A DNA stretch of 64,000 nucleotides. Source: Myxococcales bacterium. Lineage in GTDB: Bacteria; Myxococcota_A; Polyangia; Polyangiales; Ga0077539. A program made the position numbers and the translations under genes. Positions 11,057 through 19,055 of this stretch are shown here, one piece after another. Under the pieces are notes generated by a model. It was not told the origin of the DNA. It made no database searches and saw nothing but the letters and a program-made list of their open reading frames with translations. The stretch is taken from NCBI GenBank assembly GCA_030652255.1, contig JAUSAZ010000056.1, positions 92,414 to 156,413 of the forward strand. The letters run 5' to 3'. Numbering within the stretch: position 1 is the stretch's first letter; every line of letters starts with the position of its first letter.

Positions 11057-11102
11057 GCCGGGGTCTTCCGACGCCTCCTGCGAAGCGTCGGAAGGCCCCG
11101 GC
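11057..11102. repeat. Long imperfect hairpin, 18-bp stem
   Basis: Arms at 11057-11074 and 11085-11102 (GCGTCGGAAGGCCCCGGC on the right) pair over 18 positions with one G-T wobble around a 10-base loop. It sits in the 238-base gap between the starts and stops of two minus-strand genes. It could terminate transcription from the 11148-11897 gene, since it lies downstream of that stop, though no U-tract follows. A REP-type element is the alternative. Confidence 0.5.
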
Positions 11103-11147
11103 AGCGTCCCCCGCCCCGCGTCGGAGGGCCTGTGCCTGTGTCGGAGC

Positions 11148-11897
11148 CTACTTCACCGGCGTCGGATCGCTCGGCGTCGGGGCGGGCGTCCCCGGGCGTG
11201 CTGGGCGCTTGCGTCGGGCGAGCCCCAGCTTGAGCAGGTAGTCCTTGCGCGACAGCTCGGTGCGCGCGAGCTCGGCCCACTCCTCGAACCACGCCCGCAG
11301 CGCGCGGAGCCCGCCCTGGTGGTTGCCGTCGGCGACGGGGGCGGCGACGGGCGCCGCGTAGCGCTCGGCGGACTTCACCAGCGCGGCGAGCTCGGCGCGG
11401 TACGCCGGGGTGAGGCTGCGGCGCGCGAGCACGTCGAGGGCGGCCTTGCCGTCGGCGCCCGAGAGCTTCGCGATGCGGGCGAGGAGGGTGCGGACGTAGA
11501 GAACCGACTCGGCGCCGCGGCCGGGCTTGAGGTCGGCGAGGAGCTCGGCGCGGAGCGCCGGGTGGCGGTGTCGGAGGGAGGCATCGACGATGCGGTGCAG
11601 GCGCTCGTCGACGGCGTCGAGCGCGGCGATGGCGTGGGCGACGTCGGCGTCCAGGGCGGGAGCCGCGGAGGCGGAGGGCGCGGTGTAGCCCGAGACGGCG
11701 TGGAGGAGGCTCCAGCCGCGGGCGTGCTCGGCGGCGTCATAGCCGACGGCGGCGAGCGAGAGGCGGATGGGCTCGGAGGTGCCGACGCCGCGGAGGAAGG
11801 TGAGGGCGCGGCCCGGCGTGGCCTCGAGGGTCTCGTCGGTGACCGAAACGGTGAGGGTATCGGCGATGGGGGATGGGGAGGGTTTCTTGTTGACCAT
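11148..11897 (-). CDS. Hypothetical protein, mostly helical (249 aa)
   Basis: I do not recognise this family. The 249-residue protein has no signal peptide or membrane span. The N-terminal third looks strand/loop-like (ADTLTVSVTDETLEATPG). The middle and C-terminal parts are Ala/Leu/Arg-rich helices (ALDAVDERLHRIVDASLRHRHPALRAELLADL). The tail is basic then Pro-rich (LARRKRPARPGTPAPTPSDPTPVK). A cytosolic helical-bundle protein is plausible. ATG 11897 is the only good start. No ribosome binding site of note was seen. Confidence 0.68.
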   Translation of the reverse strand: MVNKKPSPSPIADTLTVSVTDETLEATPGRALTFLRGVGTSEPIRLSLAAVGYDAAEHARGWSLLHAVSGYTAPSASAAPALDADVAHAIAALDAVDERLHRIVDASLRHRHPALRAELLADLKPGRGAESVLYVRTLLARIAKLSGADGKAALDVLARRSLTPAYRAELAALVKSAERYAAPVAAPVADGNHQGGLRALRAWFEEWAELARTELSRKDYLLKLGLARRKRPARPGTPAPTPSDPTPVK

Positions 11898-11959
11898 GGT
11901 GGATGGGGAGCTCCGAAGGGGATGAACGGTTACGTTGCCAGAGGCAGCGCCAGAGGACG

Positions 11960-11976
11960 CCTACGGTGGCCGTAGG
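11960..11976 (-). terminator. Short hairpin after RCC1 gene, possible terminator
   Basis: CCTACGG / CCGTAGG form a perfect 7-bp stem with a three-base loop, 14 bases beyond the stop codon of the minus-strand RCC1 gene. No U-tract follows, so terminator function is only a guess. Confidence 0.3.
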
Positions 11977-11989
11977 TGCGGGAGTCAGG

Positions 11990-13225
11990 CTACGGGAGCT
12001 CGATGCGGAGGGGAAGATCGGAGCGCCTGCGCGGGGGTGGCTGCCCGAGGCTGAGCAGACCGTTGCTGCCCCAGCAGAAGACCTCGTCCGAGCGGGTTAG
12101 CGCGCAGTTGTGGTCTCGGCTTGAGCCTATCTCGATGACGTCATCGAGCTCGCGGACGGGCCTCGGTGGATACATGCGGCCCCCATCCTCGTAGAATCCA
12201 AGCTTGCCGTGGTAGCTGCTGAGGCCGCCGCAGATGACCTGACCTGACGGCATCAGCGCGCAGAGGAAGCTTCCCCCGGCGGACAAGGCAATGGCGCCGC
12301 GGTAGTCCGGAGCAGGAGTCGGCGTACGTAGCAGGCCCGACCCAGATCCGATGGGTTCGAGGCCAAGGGCGTCGGCTCCCCAACAACGGACATCGCCGCT
12401 CGTGGAGAGCGCACAAGAGAAGGTAGTACCGAGGGCGATCGTGGCGACGTCTGGCTCGGGGGGAATCGCAACCCCGCGCAAGCGCACATCCTGATCGACC
12501 AGGCAGGCGGAGTTGTCACCTCCCCAACACCAGACCCGTCCTGAGGCGTCAACGCCGTTGAAATGCGCCGAGGTGGAACCGCCGAAGAGGCGGACGATCG
12601 GGGCCGGTAGATCAATTCGGACGGGGTTGGGACCCGGTCCAGACTCGACGCTCAGGCTGCCAAGATAGGCTCCCCAACACCAGACCGATCCGTCGCGCTT
12701 GAGCGCGCACCACGCGGTCATGTTGCTGGCGACGTCAATGACCTCGTCTAGGATGACCGAGCCGGGGGCGAGTACTGGCTCGTACCTGCCATTGCCGACC
12801 TGGCCGAGTTCGTTCCGTCCCCAACAACGCAACTCACCGATGGTACCAAAGGTGCACGCCGTGCCGTAACCGAGGAGCAATCTCGATTCGAGGGGAGGTA
12901 CCGTTCGCGCCCCCGGGGGGGGCACGCCGGCATCCGTGAGCATTCCACCCAACAGCGCAGAATCATCACCCCAGGCCACCGGGTCGCCGTTCAGTCGGCG
13001 GAGATGGCCAATGCCACTGCGAACGTTCAAGCGAGAGGGTCCGGAGTCCGGAACGTCACGCGGCGGATGGTCATCGTTCGGAACATCGGGCCCCACATCG
13101 GGGGTGTCGAGAGTCGCGGCGTCGGCCGTAAAGGGTGGAGGAGGCTGCGAGACCGTGGAAGCACACGCAGATGCTACAGTCAGGACCAGCAGGAGGCCGA
13201 CGCCGCGATTCAACATGGTCAGCAT
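11990..13225 (-). CDS. RCC1-repeat lipoprotein (about 7 repeats)
   Basis: A 411-residue secreted lipoprotein. Signal peptide LNRGVGLLLVLTVASAC ends in an ASAC lipobox and is followed by an acidic Asp/Pro/Ala linker (TLDTPDVGPDVPNDD). The rest is RCC1-type propeller repeats, each built around a Cys-x-W-G core (LRCWGRNELGQVGNG, VWCWGAYLG, VWCWGGDNSA, VRCWGADALG, VFCWGSNG) with a second Cys in the preceding strand (SCAL, WCAL, NCAL). It begins 5 bases after the stop of the larger RCC1 gene, so the two form an operon. An ATG three codons downstream is an alternative start. A binding or scaffold role at the cell surface is inferred. Confidence 0.85.
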   Translation of the reverse strand: MLTMLNRGVGLLLVLTVASACASTVSQPPPPFTADAATLDTPDVGPDVPNDDHPPRDVPDSGPSRLNVRSGIGHLRRLNGDPVAWGDDSALLGGMLTDAGVPPPGARTVPPLESRLLLGYGTACTFGTIGELRCWGRNELGQVGNGRYEPVLAPGSVILDEVIDVASNMTAWCALKRDGSVWCWGAYLGSLSVESGPGPNPVRIDLPAPIVRLFGGSTSAHFNGVDASGRVWCWGGDNSACLVDQDVRLRGVAIPPEPDVATIALGTTFSCALSTSGDVRCWGADALGLEPIGSGSGLLRTPTPAPDYRGAIALSAGGSFLCALMPSGQVICGGLSSYHGKLGFYEDGGRMYPPRPVRELDDVIEIGSSRDHNCALTRSDEVFCWGSNGLLSLGQPPPRRRSDLPLRIELP

Positions 13226-13229
13226 CCGA

Positions 13230-15689
13230 TCACATCACCGGAAATTGACAGAACTGCGGCACCGCGGTTGACGAGGTGGCGCTGATTGCGAGCTCACCGT
13301 AGGCATTGCCGCCCCAGCAAAGCACGGTCCCGTTGCCACGGAAGGCGCACGACATGTCCGCCCCGCTTGACACTGCGATGATCCCATCAAGGGAGCCGGT
13401 CTCGCCTGACGGCGCTCCGACCTGGATTGCCTGATGTTGGTTGGAATAGCTGCTAATCCCCGTCTGGTAGCTGCCATTGACCCCCCAGCAGGCCACGTTG
13501 GAGTTCGCCTGGAGGGCGCAGGTAGTCCTCGACCCTCCGTAGACCGCGACGACATTCGTAAGTGCCGTGCTGCTGGTGTTTTGGACAGCGTTGAAGTTGG
13601 TGTTGTGCGTCCCGTTACCCAGCTGGCCGAGGGTGTCATCACCCCAGCAGACTACTTGGCCGTTGGCCATCACTGCGCACGAGTGGTCGATGCCGGCCGT
13701 GATGGCAATCGCGGTGATCGCAGGTTGCCCCGTCTGGTACACCGGCGCATCGGCCGCCCTGCTATCGCTGGACTCGTCGCCTCCGGCGACCTGCCCCCAG
13801 TTGTTGAGGCCCCAGCAGCGCACGGTGCCTGCCGCCATGAGCGCGCAGGTGTGGCGTCCGCCGGCGGCGATCGCGCGGACTCCCTCGAGGGTGGGCATCC
13901 CCGACAGCTCGCCATCCTTCACCGCCGTAGGAGAGGAGAAAACATCGGTGGTGCTGTCGTTGCAACCGATGGTGCCTGAGCGGGCGGGCGAGTAGTCGGT
14001 CCAACGGTTGCGGCCCCAGCAGCGGACCGTCGAGTCGCTCAGCAGAGCGCAGGTGTGGGCGTCGCCCGCGGTAATGGCAATCGCAGGCAATGAGAGCGAC
14101 ACGCTGACCGGAGTCGTGCGATTGGTGGTCGTCCCGTCGCCGAGCTGCCCCGAGGAGTTGAGCCCCCAACACGAGACCACACCGGCATAGGTAAGCAGGC
14201 AGGAGTGGCTGGCTCCCGCGGCCACCGCCACTGCGCCCGCAGTCCCCCCGGACACCGCGGTCATGGACGTGCGGTTGGTGGTGGTGCCGTCACCGATCTG
14301 ACCCTGGTCGTTCCGTCCCCAGCAGCGCACCTCGCGGGCCGTGTAGGGACCGGTTGCCACATAGGTGACTTCCAGCAACGCGCACGAGTGGTTGTCGCCA
14401 CTCGCCAGCACTGCGCCACCATGGACCGAACTGTACACCAACTGACCGAAGGGCGGCGTGCCGAGGTAGAAGTCAGGCGTGTAGGACGTGACGGCGTAGT
14501 TCTTGTCGGTCGTGGTCCCGTCGCCAAGCTGTCCGAGTGACGCGCTCCCCCAACAGGAGATACCTCCCAATGAGTTGCGAACGGCGCAGGTAAAGGTCAG
14601 GCCGCCCGCGACCCCCACGACTCCGCTGAGCAGATACGACGAACTCGGGTCGGAGAACACGGGGCTGGACACCGAGAAGTCGAAGTTGGCGCCGTTTCCG
14701 AGCTGGCCAGCACCACCCGCACCCCAGCAACGCACCAGCCCGTTGTCCAGCACGGCGCAGGAATGGCTGATTCCGACGCCGATGTGGGTCGCGCGGTTGG
14801 AATACAGCGTGACGTTGACCGCTGTCGGCGAGTTGCCCGTGCTGCCGTTGCCGAGCTGTCCGGAGCTACCCAAGCCCCAGCACTGGACCGCACCCCCCGC
14901 GATCAGCGCGCAGCTGTGCGCTCCGCCAGCCGCCACTTCCAGGGCGGGGCCGGACAGGGACACGGCCGCAGCGCGGGTGGTATTGGAGGAGGACCCGTTG
15001 CCGAGCACTCCACCCCAGCAATAGACCGCGCCGGTCACCGTGACGGCGCAGGCATGGAAGTCACCCACCGAGACGGCGACGACATCGGTGAGGTTGCCGC
15101 TGCTGGTGGTGACCTGAACCGGAGTCGAGGAGCCGTTGGTGGTGCCATCACCCAGCTGCCCGGCGGCGTTGCCACCCCAGCACCGCACTGTACCGTCGCC
15201 GAGCACCGCGCACGAGTGGGTGAAGCCCGCGCCGATGGCGCGCGCGACGACGCCCGACCCGAAGGTGACCGCCTGGGGTGAGGTGAACGAGGAGCCCGAG
15301 CTCTGCCCGACCTCGCCCGAGCTGTTATTGCCCCAGCAGAACACCTTGCCGTCGGAGAGGCGAGCGCAGGTATGGTTGCCACCGGCGGCGACCTCGACCG
15401 GCACGATTCGGGCCGCCACGCCCGACCCGAAGTCCACGGCGGACGCCGATCCGAGCGAGATCTGCTGGGTGGTGTTGCCAGTACCGAGTTGCCCGGCGCC
15501 ATTGGCACCCCAGCAGAAGAGCTTGCCGTCAGTTCGGACCACGCACCCGTGGAAGTCGCCGACGTCCATGGCCAGGGTACCGGACGCGCCCTCCATCTGG
15601 GCGGCCTGGGGCCGCTGGACGACTTCATCCAGATTCTGGTCAGACGCTGCACAGCTAGCCAGAGGTAGCGCCAGTGCCAGGGTCGCCAA
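13230..15689 (-). CDS. RCC1-repeat lipoprotein (14 repeats), start frameshifted by poly-C
   Basis: About 819 residues with 14 RCC1-type units, each carrying a C-W-G core (VFCWGNNSSGEVG, VRCWGGNAAGQLGDG, VQCWGLGSSGQLGNG) and a partner Cys (SCAL, TCAL). This implies one or two seven-bladed propellers. The open frame begins at a TTG (15689) without a ribosome binding site, giving a truncated signal peptide (TLALALPLASC). A strong AAGGAG site and ATG lie upstream at 15753, but a 13-C run puts that ATG one base out of frame. With 12 C residues the protein would gain MKTDVNAPPPPQGRVALVTV and a proper n-region. The locus is therefore either phase-OFF or wrongly sequenced. It is co-transcribed with the smaller RCC1 gene. 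Confidence 0.85.
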   Translation of the reverse strand: MATLALALPLASCAASDQNLDEVVQRPQAAQMEGASGTLAMDVGDFHGCVVRTDGKLFCWGANGAGQLGTGNTTQQISLGSASAVDFGSGVAARIVPVEVAAGGNHTCARLSDGKVFCWGNNSSGEVGQSSGSSFTSPQAVTFGSGVVARAIGAGFTHSCAVLGDGTVRCWGGNAAGQLGDGTTNGSSTPVQVTTSSGNLTDVVAVSVGDFHACAVTVTGAVYCWGGVLGNGSSSNTTRAAAVSLSGPALEVAAGGAHSCALIAGGAVQCWGLGSSGQLGNGSTGNSPTAVNVTLYSNRATHIGVGISHSCAVLDNGLVRCWGAGGAGQLGNGANFDFSVSSPVFSDPSSSYLLSGVVGVAGGLTFTCAVRNSLGGISCWGSASLGQLGDGTTTDKNYAVTSYTPDFYLGTPPFGQLVYSSVHGGAVLASGDNHSCALLEVTYVATGPYTAREVRCWGRNDQGQIGDGTTTNRTSMTAVSGGTAGAVAVAAGASHSCLLTYAGVVSCWGLNSSGQLGDGTTTNRTTPVSVSLSLPAIAITAGDAHTCALLSDSTVRCWGRNRWTDYSPARSGTIGCNDSTTDVFSSPTAVKDGELSGMPTLEGVRAIAAGGRHTCALMAAGTVRCWGLNNWGQVAGGDESSDSRAADAPVYQTGQPAITAIAITAGIDHSCAVMANGQVVCWGDDTLGQLGNGTHNTNFNAVQNTSSTALTNVVAVYGGSRTTCALQANSNVACWGVNGSYQTGISSYSNQHQAIQVGAPSGETGSLDGIIAVSSGADMSCAFRGNGTVLCWGGNAYGELAISATSSTAVPQFCQFPVM

Positions 15690-15721
15690 CCATCGGACGG
15701 TGACGAGCGCTACTCGTCCTT

Positions 15722-15734
15722 GGGGGGGGGGGGG
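15722..15734 (-). repeat. Homopolymer tract (C13 on coding strand) in 5' end of RCC1 gene
   Basis: Thirteen consecutive G on the plus strand lie between the ribosome binding site/ATG (15753) and the lipoprotein signal peptide. The frame is restored with 12 C residues (or any number differing by three from 12). Such tracts slip during replication and are classic phase-variation switches, but they are also the commonest sequencing error. Confidence 0.75.
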
Positions 15735-15750
15735 CGTTCACGTCAGTTTT

Positions 15751-15767
15751 CATCGCCTGCGCTCCTT
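15751..15767 (-). promoter_or_regulatory. Strong ribosome binding site and ATG, out of frame
   Basis: AAGGAG (15767-15762, minus strand), an 8-base spacer and ATG at 15753-15751 form the best translation start near the large RCC1 gene. In the sequence as given, translation from here reaches a stop soon after the poly-C tract. Confidence 0.6.
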
Positions 15768-16098
15768 CTCGCGAAGGGGCAGACTGCGTTGAATACGGTC
15801 ATTGTTGTTGATGCGCTCCCCCTCACGCTGTCATCGGTACCCGAGTCAGGTGCGGCCTACAAGAGCCTTTCAATTGCCGCTCGTATATTTCATTGGGTGT
15901 CCGCGAGTCGGACAGTTACGATCTGTCGGGGGCGATTGAAGCATTCGTATTCTCTTCACTCAAACTGCGGAGTCCACGTCACGGACCTGAGGTATCCCTC
16001 AGTTCTCCAACCCTCCCGGGATTGGTGTCGGCCCGCCTCGTCGTCGCTCGCCCCAGCTGGCCTATCCTCCGCCCACGCTCGGCGCTACCGTCATTCGC
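15754..16098. other. Intergenic region of lower GC between RCC1 and BNR genes
   Basis: This 345-base stretch separates the divergent RCC1 and BNR genes and has visibly more A/T than its surroundings (for example TCGTATATTTCATT near 15880). It holds the RCC1 ribosome binding site at one end and a TACCGT -10 element at the other. A small perfect stem, CTGAGG-TATC-CCTCAG, lies at 15987-16002. I find no convincing gene or RNA in it. The low GC suggests a regulatory region for the RCC1 operon. Confidence 0.4.
16086..16091 (+). promoter_or_regulatory. -10 element (TACCGT) of BNR gene
   Basis: TACCGT is followed after 7 bases by ATG 16099, the spacing expected if transcription begins at the start codon. 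No clear -35 element was found. Confidence 0.4.
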
Positions 16099-16806
16099 AT
16101 GAGACCGATCGCGTGGGCCTTCCTCGGCGCCTGCTTCCTCTGCACCGCCCCGGCGCTCGCCGTCGGCTGGGGGACCTCCGCCGTCGACATCCCGCTCGGC
16201 GACGGCATCGTCGCGCGCCGCGAGCCCATGCTCACCCCCAATCCCTGGAACGGCTTCCTCGCCCGCTCCGTCACGTGGCGCCTCCAGGGCCTCGCGCCTC
16301 CCCCCGAGGTCGCCACCTTCGCGATCCACATGTTCGCGCGCGGCCCCGACGGGCGCATCTTCGCGGCTGTCGATGGCGGCCTGCTCTACACCGACGACCG
16401 CGGCGCCCGCTGGACCCACGCCCGCTGGGACGGCGCCCAGTCGCCGCGCGCGCTCGCCTTCGACGCCGCCACCGGCTTCGGCGCCGCCGTCGGCACCAAC
16501 GGCACCGTCTGGACCAGCTCGGACCGCGGCCAGAGCTGGCGCACCCGCCGCGACGTGGGCGACACGCTCGTCGACGTCACCGTGCTCGGCAACATCGTCG
16601 CGTGGACCAGCATCCGCGGCCTCGTGCAGGTCTCGGCCGACGGCGGCACCTCGGTGCGCACCGTGAGCGAGCGCGCCCACGGCCCGATGCCCGTGATGGC
16701 CACCCACGAGGCCCAGATCTGGATACGGGTCGATGGCGCGCAGTGGTGGCGGGTCGATCGCGAGGGCGCCGTCGAACGCGCCCAGCGCTCGCCGTGGGGG
16801 GGCTGA
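16099..16806 (+). CDS. Secreted BNR/Asp-box (Ycf48-like) repeat protein
   Basis: A 235-residue exported protein with signal peptide MRPIAWAFLGACFLCTAPALA, then propeller-like strands. Asp-box motifs (S/T-x-D-x-G-x-x-W) are seen as TDDRGARWTHARW and SSDRGQSWRTRRD, with a weaker one in VSADGGTSVRTV. About 4-5 blades fit this length, fewer than a full sialidase or sortilin propeller. No catalytic residues are apparent, so a binding or assembly role is more likely than glycosidase activity. It is divergent from the RCC1 operon and is followed by REP-like palindromes. Confidence 0.83.
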   Translation: MRPIAWAFLGACFLCTAPALAVGWGTSAVDIPLGDGIVARREPMLTPNPWNGFLARSVTWRLQGLAPPPEVATFAIHMFARGPDGRIFAAVDGGLLYTDDRGARWTHARWDGAQSPRALAFDAATGFGAAVGTNGTVWTSSDRGQSWRTRRDVGDTLVDVTVLGNIVAWTSIRGLVQVSADGGTSVRTVSERAHGPMPVMATHEAQIWIRVDGAQWWRVDREGAVERAQRSPWGG

Positions 16807-16848
16807 TGCTGAGGGCTCATGTCGCTGTCCGGTCGCTGCGCCCCGCGT

Positions 16849-16968
16849 CCGCGGGTTGAAAACCCGCGGCAACGATGGGTACATGAACCGCCCGATGAAA
16901 AGCCCGCGAACGCGGGCTTGCGGTGGACGGCATCGCCATCCATCGTTGCCGCGTGTTTCAACACGCGG
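16849..16968. repeat. REP/BIME-like inverted pair of palindromes
   Basis: Left unit: hairpin CCGCGGGTTGAAAACCCGCGG with tail CAACGATGG (16849-16878). Right unit (16940-16968) is nearly the same sequence on the opposite strand, CCATCGTTG followed by a CCGCGTG/CACGCGG hairpin. Between them is a perfect 9-bp stem, AAGCCCGCG-AA-CGCGGGCTT (16900-16919). Two inverted hairpins with a shared tail around a spacer is the layout of a REP doublet (BIME). No RAYT transposase is in the window. Confidence 0.6.
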
Positions 16969-16996
16969 TGACGGGCCCATCGGCACCGTGAGAGGG

Positions 16997-19012
16997 ATGG
17001 GCCTGAGGGCCCTCCGCATCGCTTCGGTCGTCTCGCTCGTCGGCGTGCCTGCGCTCGCCCAGGAGCGCACCCCCACCAACGACGACCCGCCCGAGGCGAC
17101 GGTGCGAGCGCGCGCGCGGGCCCGGGAGGTCCACCGACGCGAGCTCAGCGCCGCGGAGATGCAGCGCATGCCCGGCACCCGCGGCGACGCGCTGCTCGCC
17201 GTGCAGAACCTCCCCGGTGTCGGGCGCCCCGCCTTCGGCCTCGGGGCCTTCATCCTCCGCGCGTCCGACCCCGAGGACTCCCTGGTCACCCTGGAGTCCC
17301 AGCCCTTCGGGCTCCCTTTCCACTTCTACGGCCTCGCCACCACGCTCGCGACGGACCTCATCGAGCGCATCGAGGTGCTCCCCGGCAACTTCTCCGCCCG
17401 CTGGGGCCGCGCCGCCGGTGGTGTCGTCAACGTCACCCTCCGCTCGCCCGCCCGCGACCGCGTGCACGTCACGGCCGACGTCGACCTCGTCGACGCGGGC
17501 GCCTACGCCTCGGTGCCCATCGGCCGCCGCAGCGCGCTCGCGGTGGGGGTGCGCCGCAGCTACGTCGACGCGTGGCTCGGCCTCGCCAACCTCGGCGGGT
17601 CGTTCTCCCGCCTGCCGCGGTACTGGGATTACCAGGCCGTGTATGACGCCGACCCAACCGCCGCGGACAACGTCCGGGTGATCGTCTCTGGCAGCGACGA
17701 CGCGCTCGGCTTCTCCCTCGACGCCCCCGACGCCAACGACCCCAACCTCCGCGGCAGCTCCGGGAGCGCGGTGTCCTTCCACGGCGCGCAGGCCCGGTGG
17801 CGTCACCGCTGGGGCGCCGGCACGCAGCACTCGCTCTCCCTCGCCGCCTCGACCCAGGACGCCGACGTCACCGCCGGCAGCACCATCCGCTACCTCACCA
17901 GCACCCGACAGCTCTCGCTGCGCGACGAGCTCGAGCTCCGCCTCGGGCGCCACGCGCGCCTCTTCGCGGGCATCGACGCCGTGCTCGGCGAGACCGACGC
18001 CACGCTCGCCGCGCCGCCGCTCAGCCCGAGCGGCATCACCGACCCGACCGGCGCCACCGGCCTCGCGCGCTACCAGGGCACGCGCGGCTTCTTCAACCCC
18101 GCGGCACACGCCGAGGTGGAGCTCGACGACGATCGCCGCTGGCGCGCGCTGCTGGGCGTTCGCGTCGACCACTTCTCCCGCTCGGACCGCGTCACCGTCG
18201 ACCCTCGCGTCTCGGGGCTCTTCCGCGCGCACCCGCGGCTCGGCCTGCGCGGCGCCATCGGCTCGTACAGCACCCTGCCGCGCGGGTACGCTGTGATCCC
18301 CGGCTTCGGCAACCCCGACCTCGGGCCCGAGCGCTGGTGGCACGGCACCGCGGGGCTACAGATCGACGTCATCCCCGGGGCGCTGGAGCTCACCGCCGAC
18401 GTCTTCGCGAAGTGGGGCGACGCGACCGCCGCGCCGTCATCCCGCACCATCGTGCGCGACGGCCAGATGGTGCCCGAGCGCTTCGCCAGCACCGGGTCGG
18501 CGCGGGTGCTGGGCGCCGAGTGGTGGCTGCGCCTGCGCCCCGGCCGACTGCCCCTCTACGGCTGGCTCTCGTACACCTACCAGCGCGCCGAGCGCCGCGA
18601 CGCCGCGGGCCTCGCGTGGCACCCGTCGACCTGGGACCAGCCCCACCTGCTGTCGTTCATCCTGGGCGTGGCGCTGCCGCGGGGCTGGGAGGTGGGCGCG
18701 CGGGTGCGCTGGTCGTCCGGGCTGCCGGAGCCCGTGGTGACCGGGGCCCTCGTCGACAGCGACCACGACGTCGCGCTCACCTGGGTAGACCCGCAGCGCA
18801 CCGGTCGGCTGCCCGACACCTGGCAGCTCGACCTGCGGGCGGCGAAGCGCTTCCGGTGGGGGCCGCTGCGGATGCAGTTCATCGCGGAGGTGCTCAACAC
18901 GACCAACCAGGCCAACGCCGAGTCGCGGCTCTACGCCTGGGACCGTCGCCGCAGCGCGTACATCACCGGGCTGCCGATCCTGCCGAGCGTGGGGCTTCGC
19001 GCGGAGTATTGA
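16997..19012 (+). CDS. TonB-dependent outer-membrane receptor
   Basis: A 671-residue outer-membrane transporter. Signal peptide MGLRALRIASVVSLVGVPALAQ is followed by a compact plug (MQRMPGTRGDALLAVQNLPGVGRPAFG, FILRASDPEDSLVTLESQPFGLPFHFYG, IERIEVLPGNFSARWGRAAGGVVNVTLRSP). A barrel of alternating strands follows, ending in an aromatic-poor final strand (ILPSVGLRAEY). No carboxypeptidase-like N-terminal domain is present, and the TonB box is not obvious. ATG 16997 has AGAGGG just upstream; GTG 16988 is an alternative. The substrate (siderophore, glycan or other) cannot be told from sequence, and no transport partners adjoin it. Confidence 0.88.
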   Translation: MGLRALRIASVVSLVGVPALAQERTPTNDDPPEATVRARARAREVHRRELSAAEMQRMPGTRGDALLAVQNLPGVGRPAFGLGAFILRASDPEDSLVTLESQPFGLPFHFYGLATTLATDLIERIEVLPGNFSARWGRAAGGVVNVTLRSPARDRVHVTADVDLVDAGAYASVPIGRRSALAVGVRRSYVDAWLGLANLGGSFSRLPRYWDYQAVYDADPTAADNVRVIVSGSDDALGFSLDAPDANDPNLRGSSGSAVSFHGAQARWRHRWGAGTQHSLSLAASTQDADVTAGSTIRYLTSTRQLSLRDELELRLGRHARLFAGIDAVLGETDATLAAPPLSPSGITDPTGATGLARYQGTRGFFNPAAHAEVELDDDRRWRALLGVRVDHFSRSDRVTVDPRVSGLFRAHPRLGLRGAIGSYSTLPRGYAVIPGFGNPDLGPERWWHGTAGLQIDVIPGALELTADVFAKWGDATAAPSSRTIVRDGQMVPERFASTGSARVLGAEWWLRLRPGRLPLYGWLSYTYQRAERRDAAGLAWHPSTWDQPHLLSFILGVALPRGWEVGARVRWSSGLPEPVVTGALVDSDHDVALTWVDPQRTGRLPDTWQLDLRAAKRFRWGPLRMQFIAEVLNTTNQANAESRLYAWDRRRSAYITGLPILPSVGLRAEY

Positions 19013-19055
19013 GAGCTCGCGACGAGGCCCCGCGGGCGTGCTACTCGTCGCGGCC

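Noticed and set aside
15893..16102. Possible 69-codon gene before the BNR gene
   Set aside because: No ribosome binding site or TANNNT element, no domain, and it overlaps the BNR start.
16849..16968. CRISPR array
   Set aside because: The repeats are inverted, only two or three in number, and not regularly spaced.
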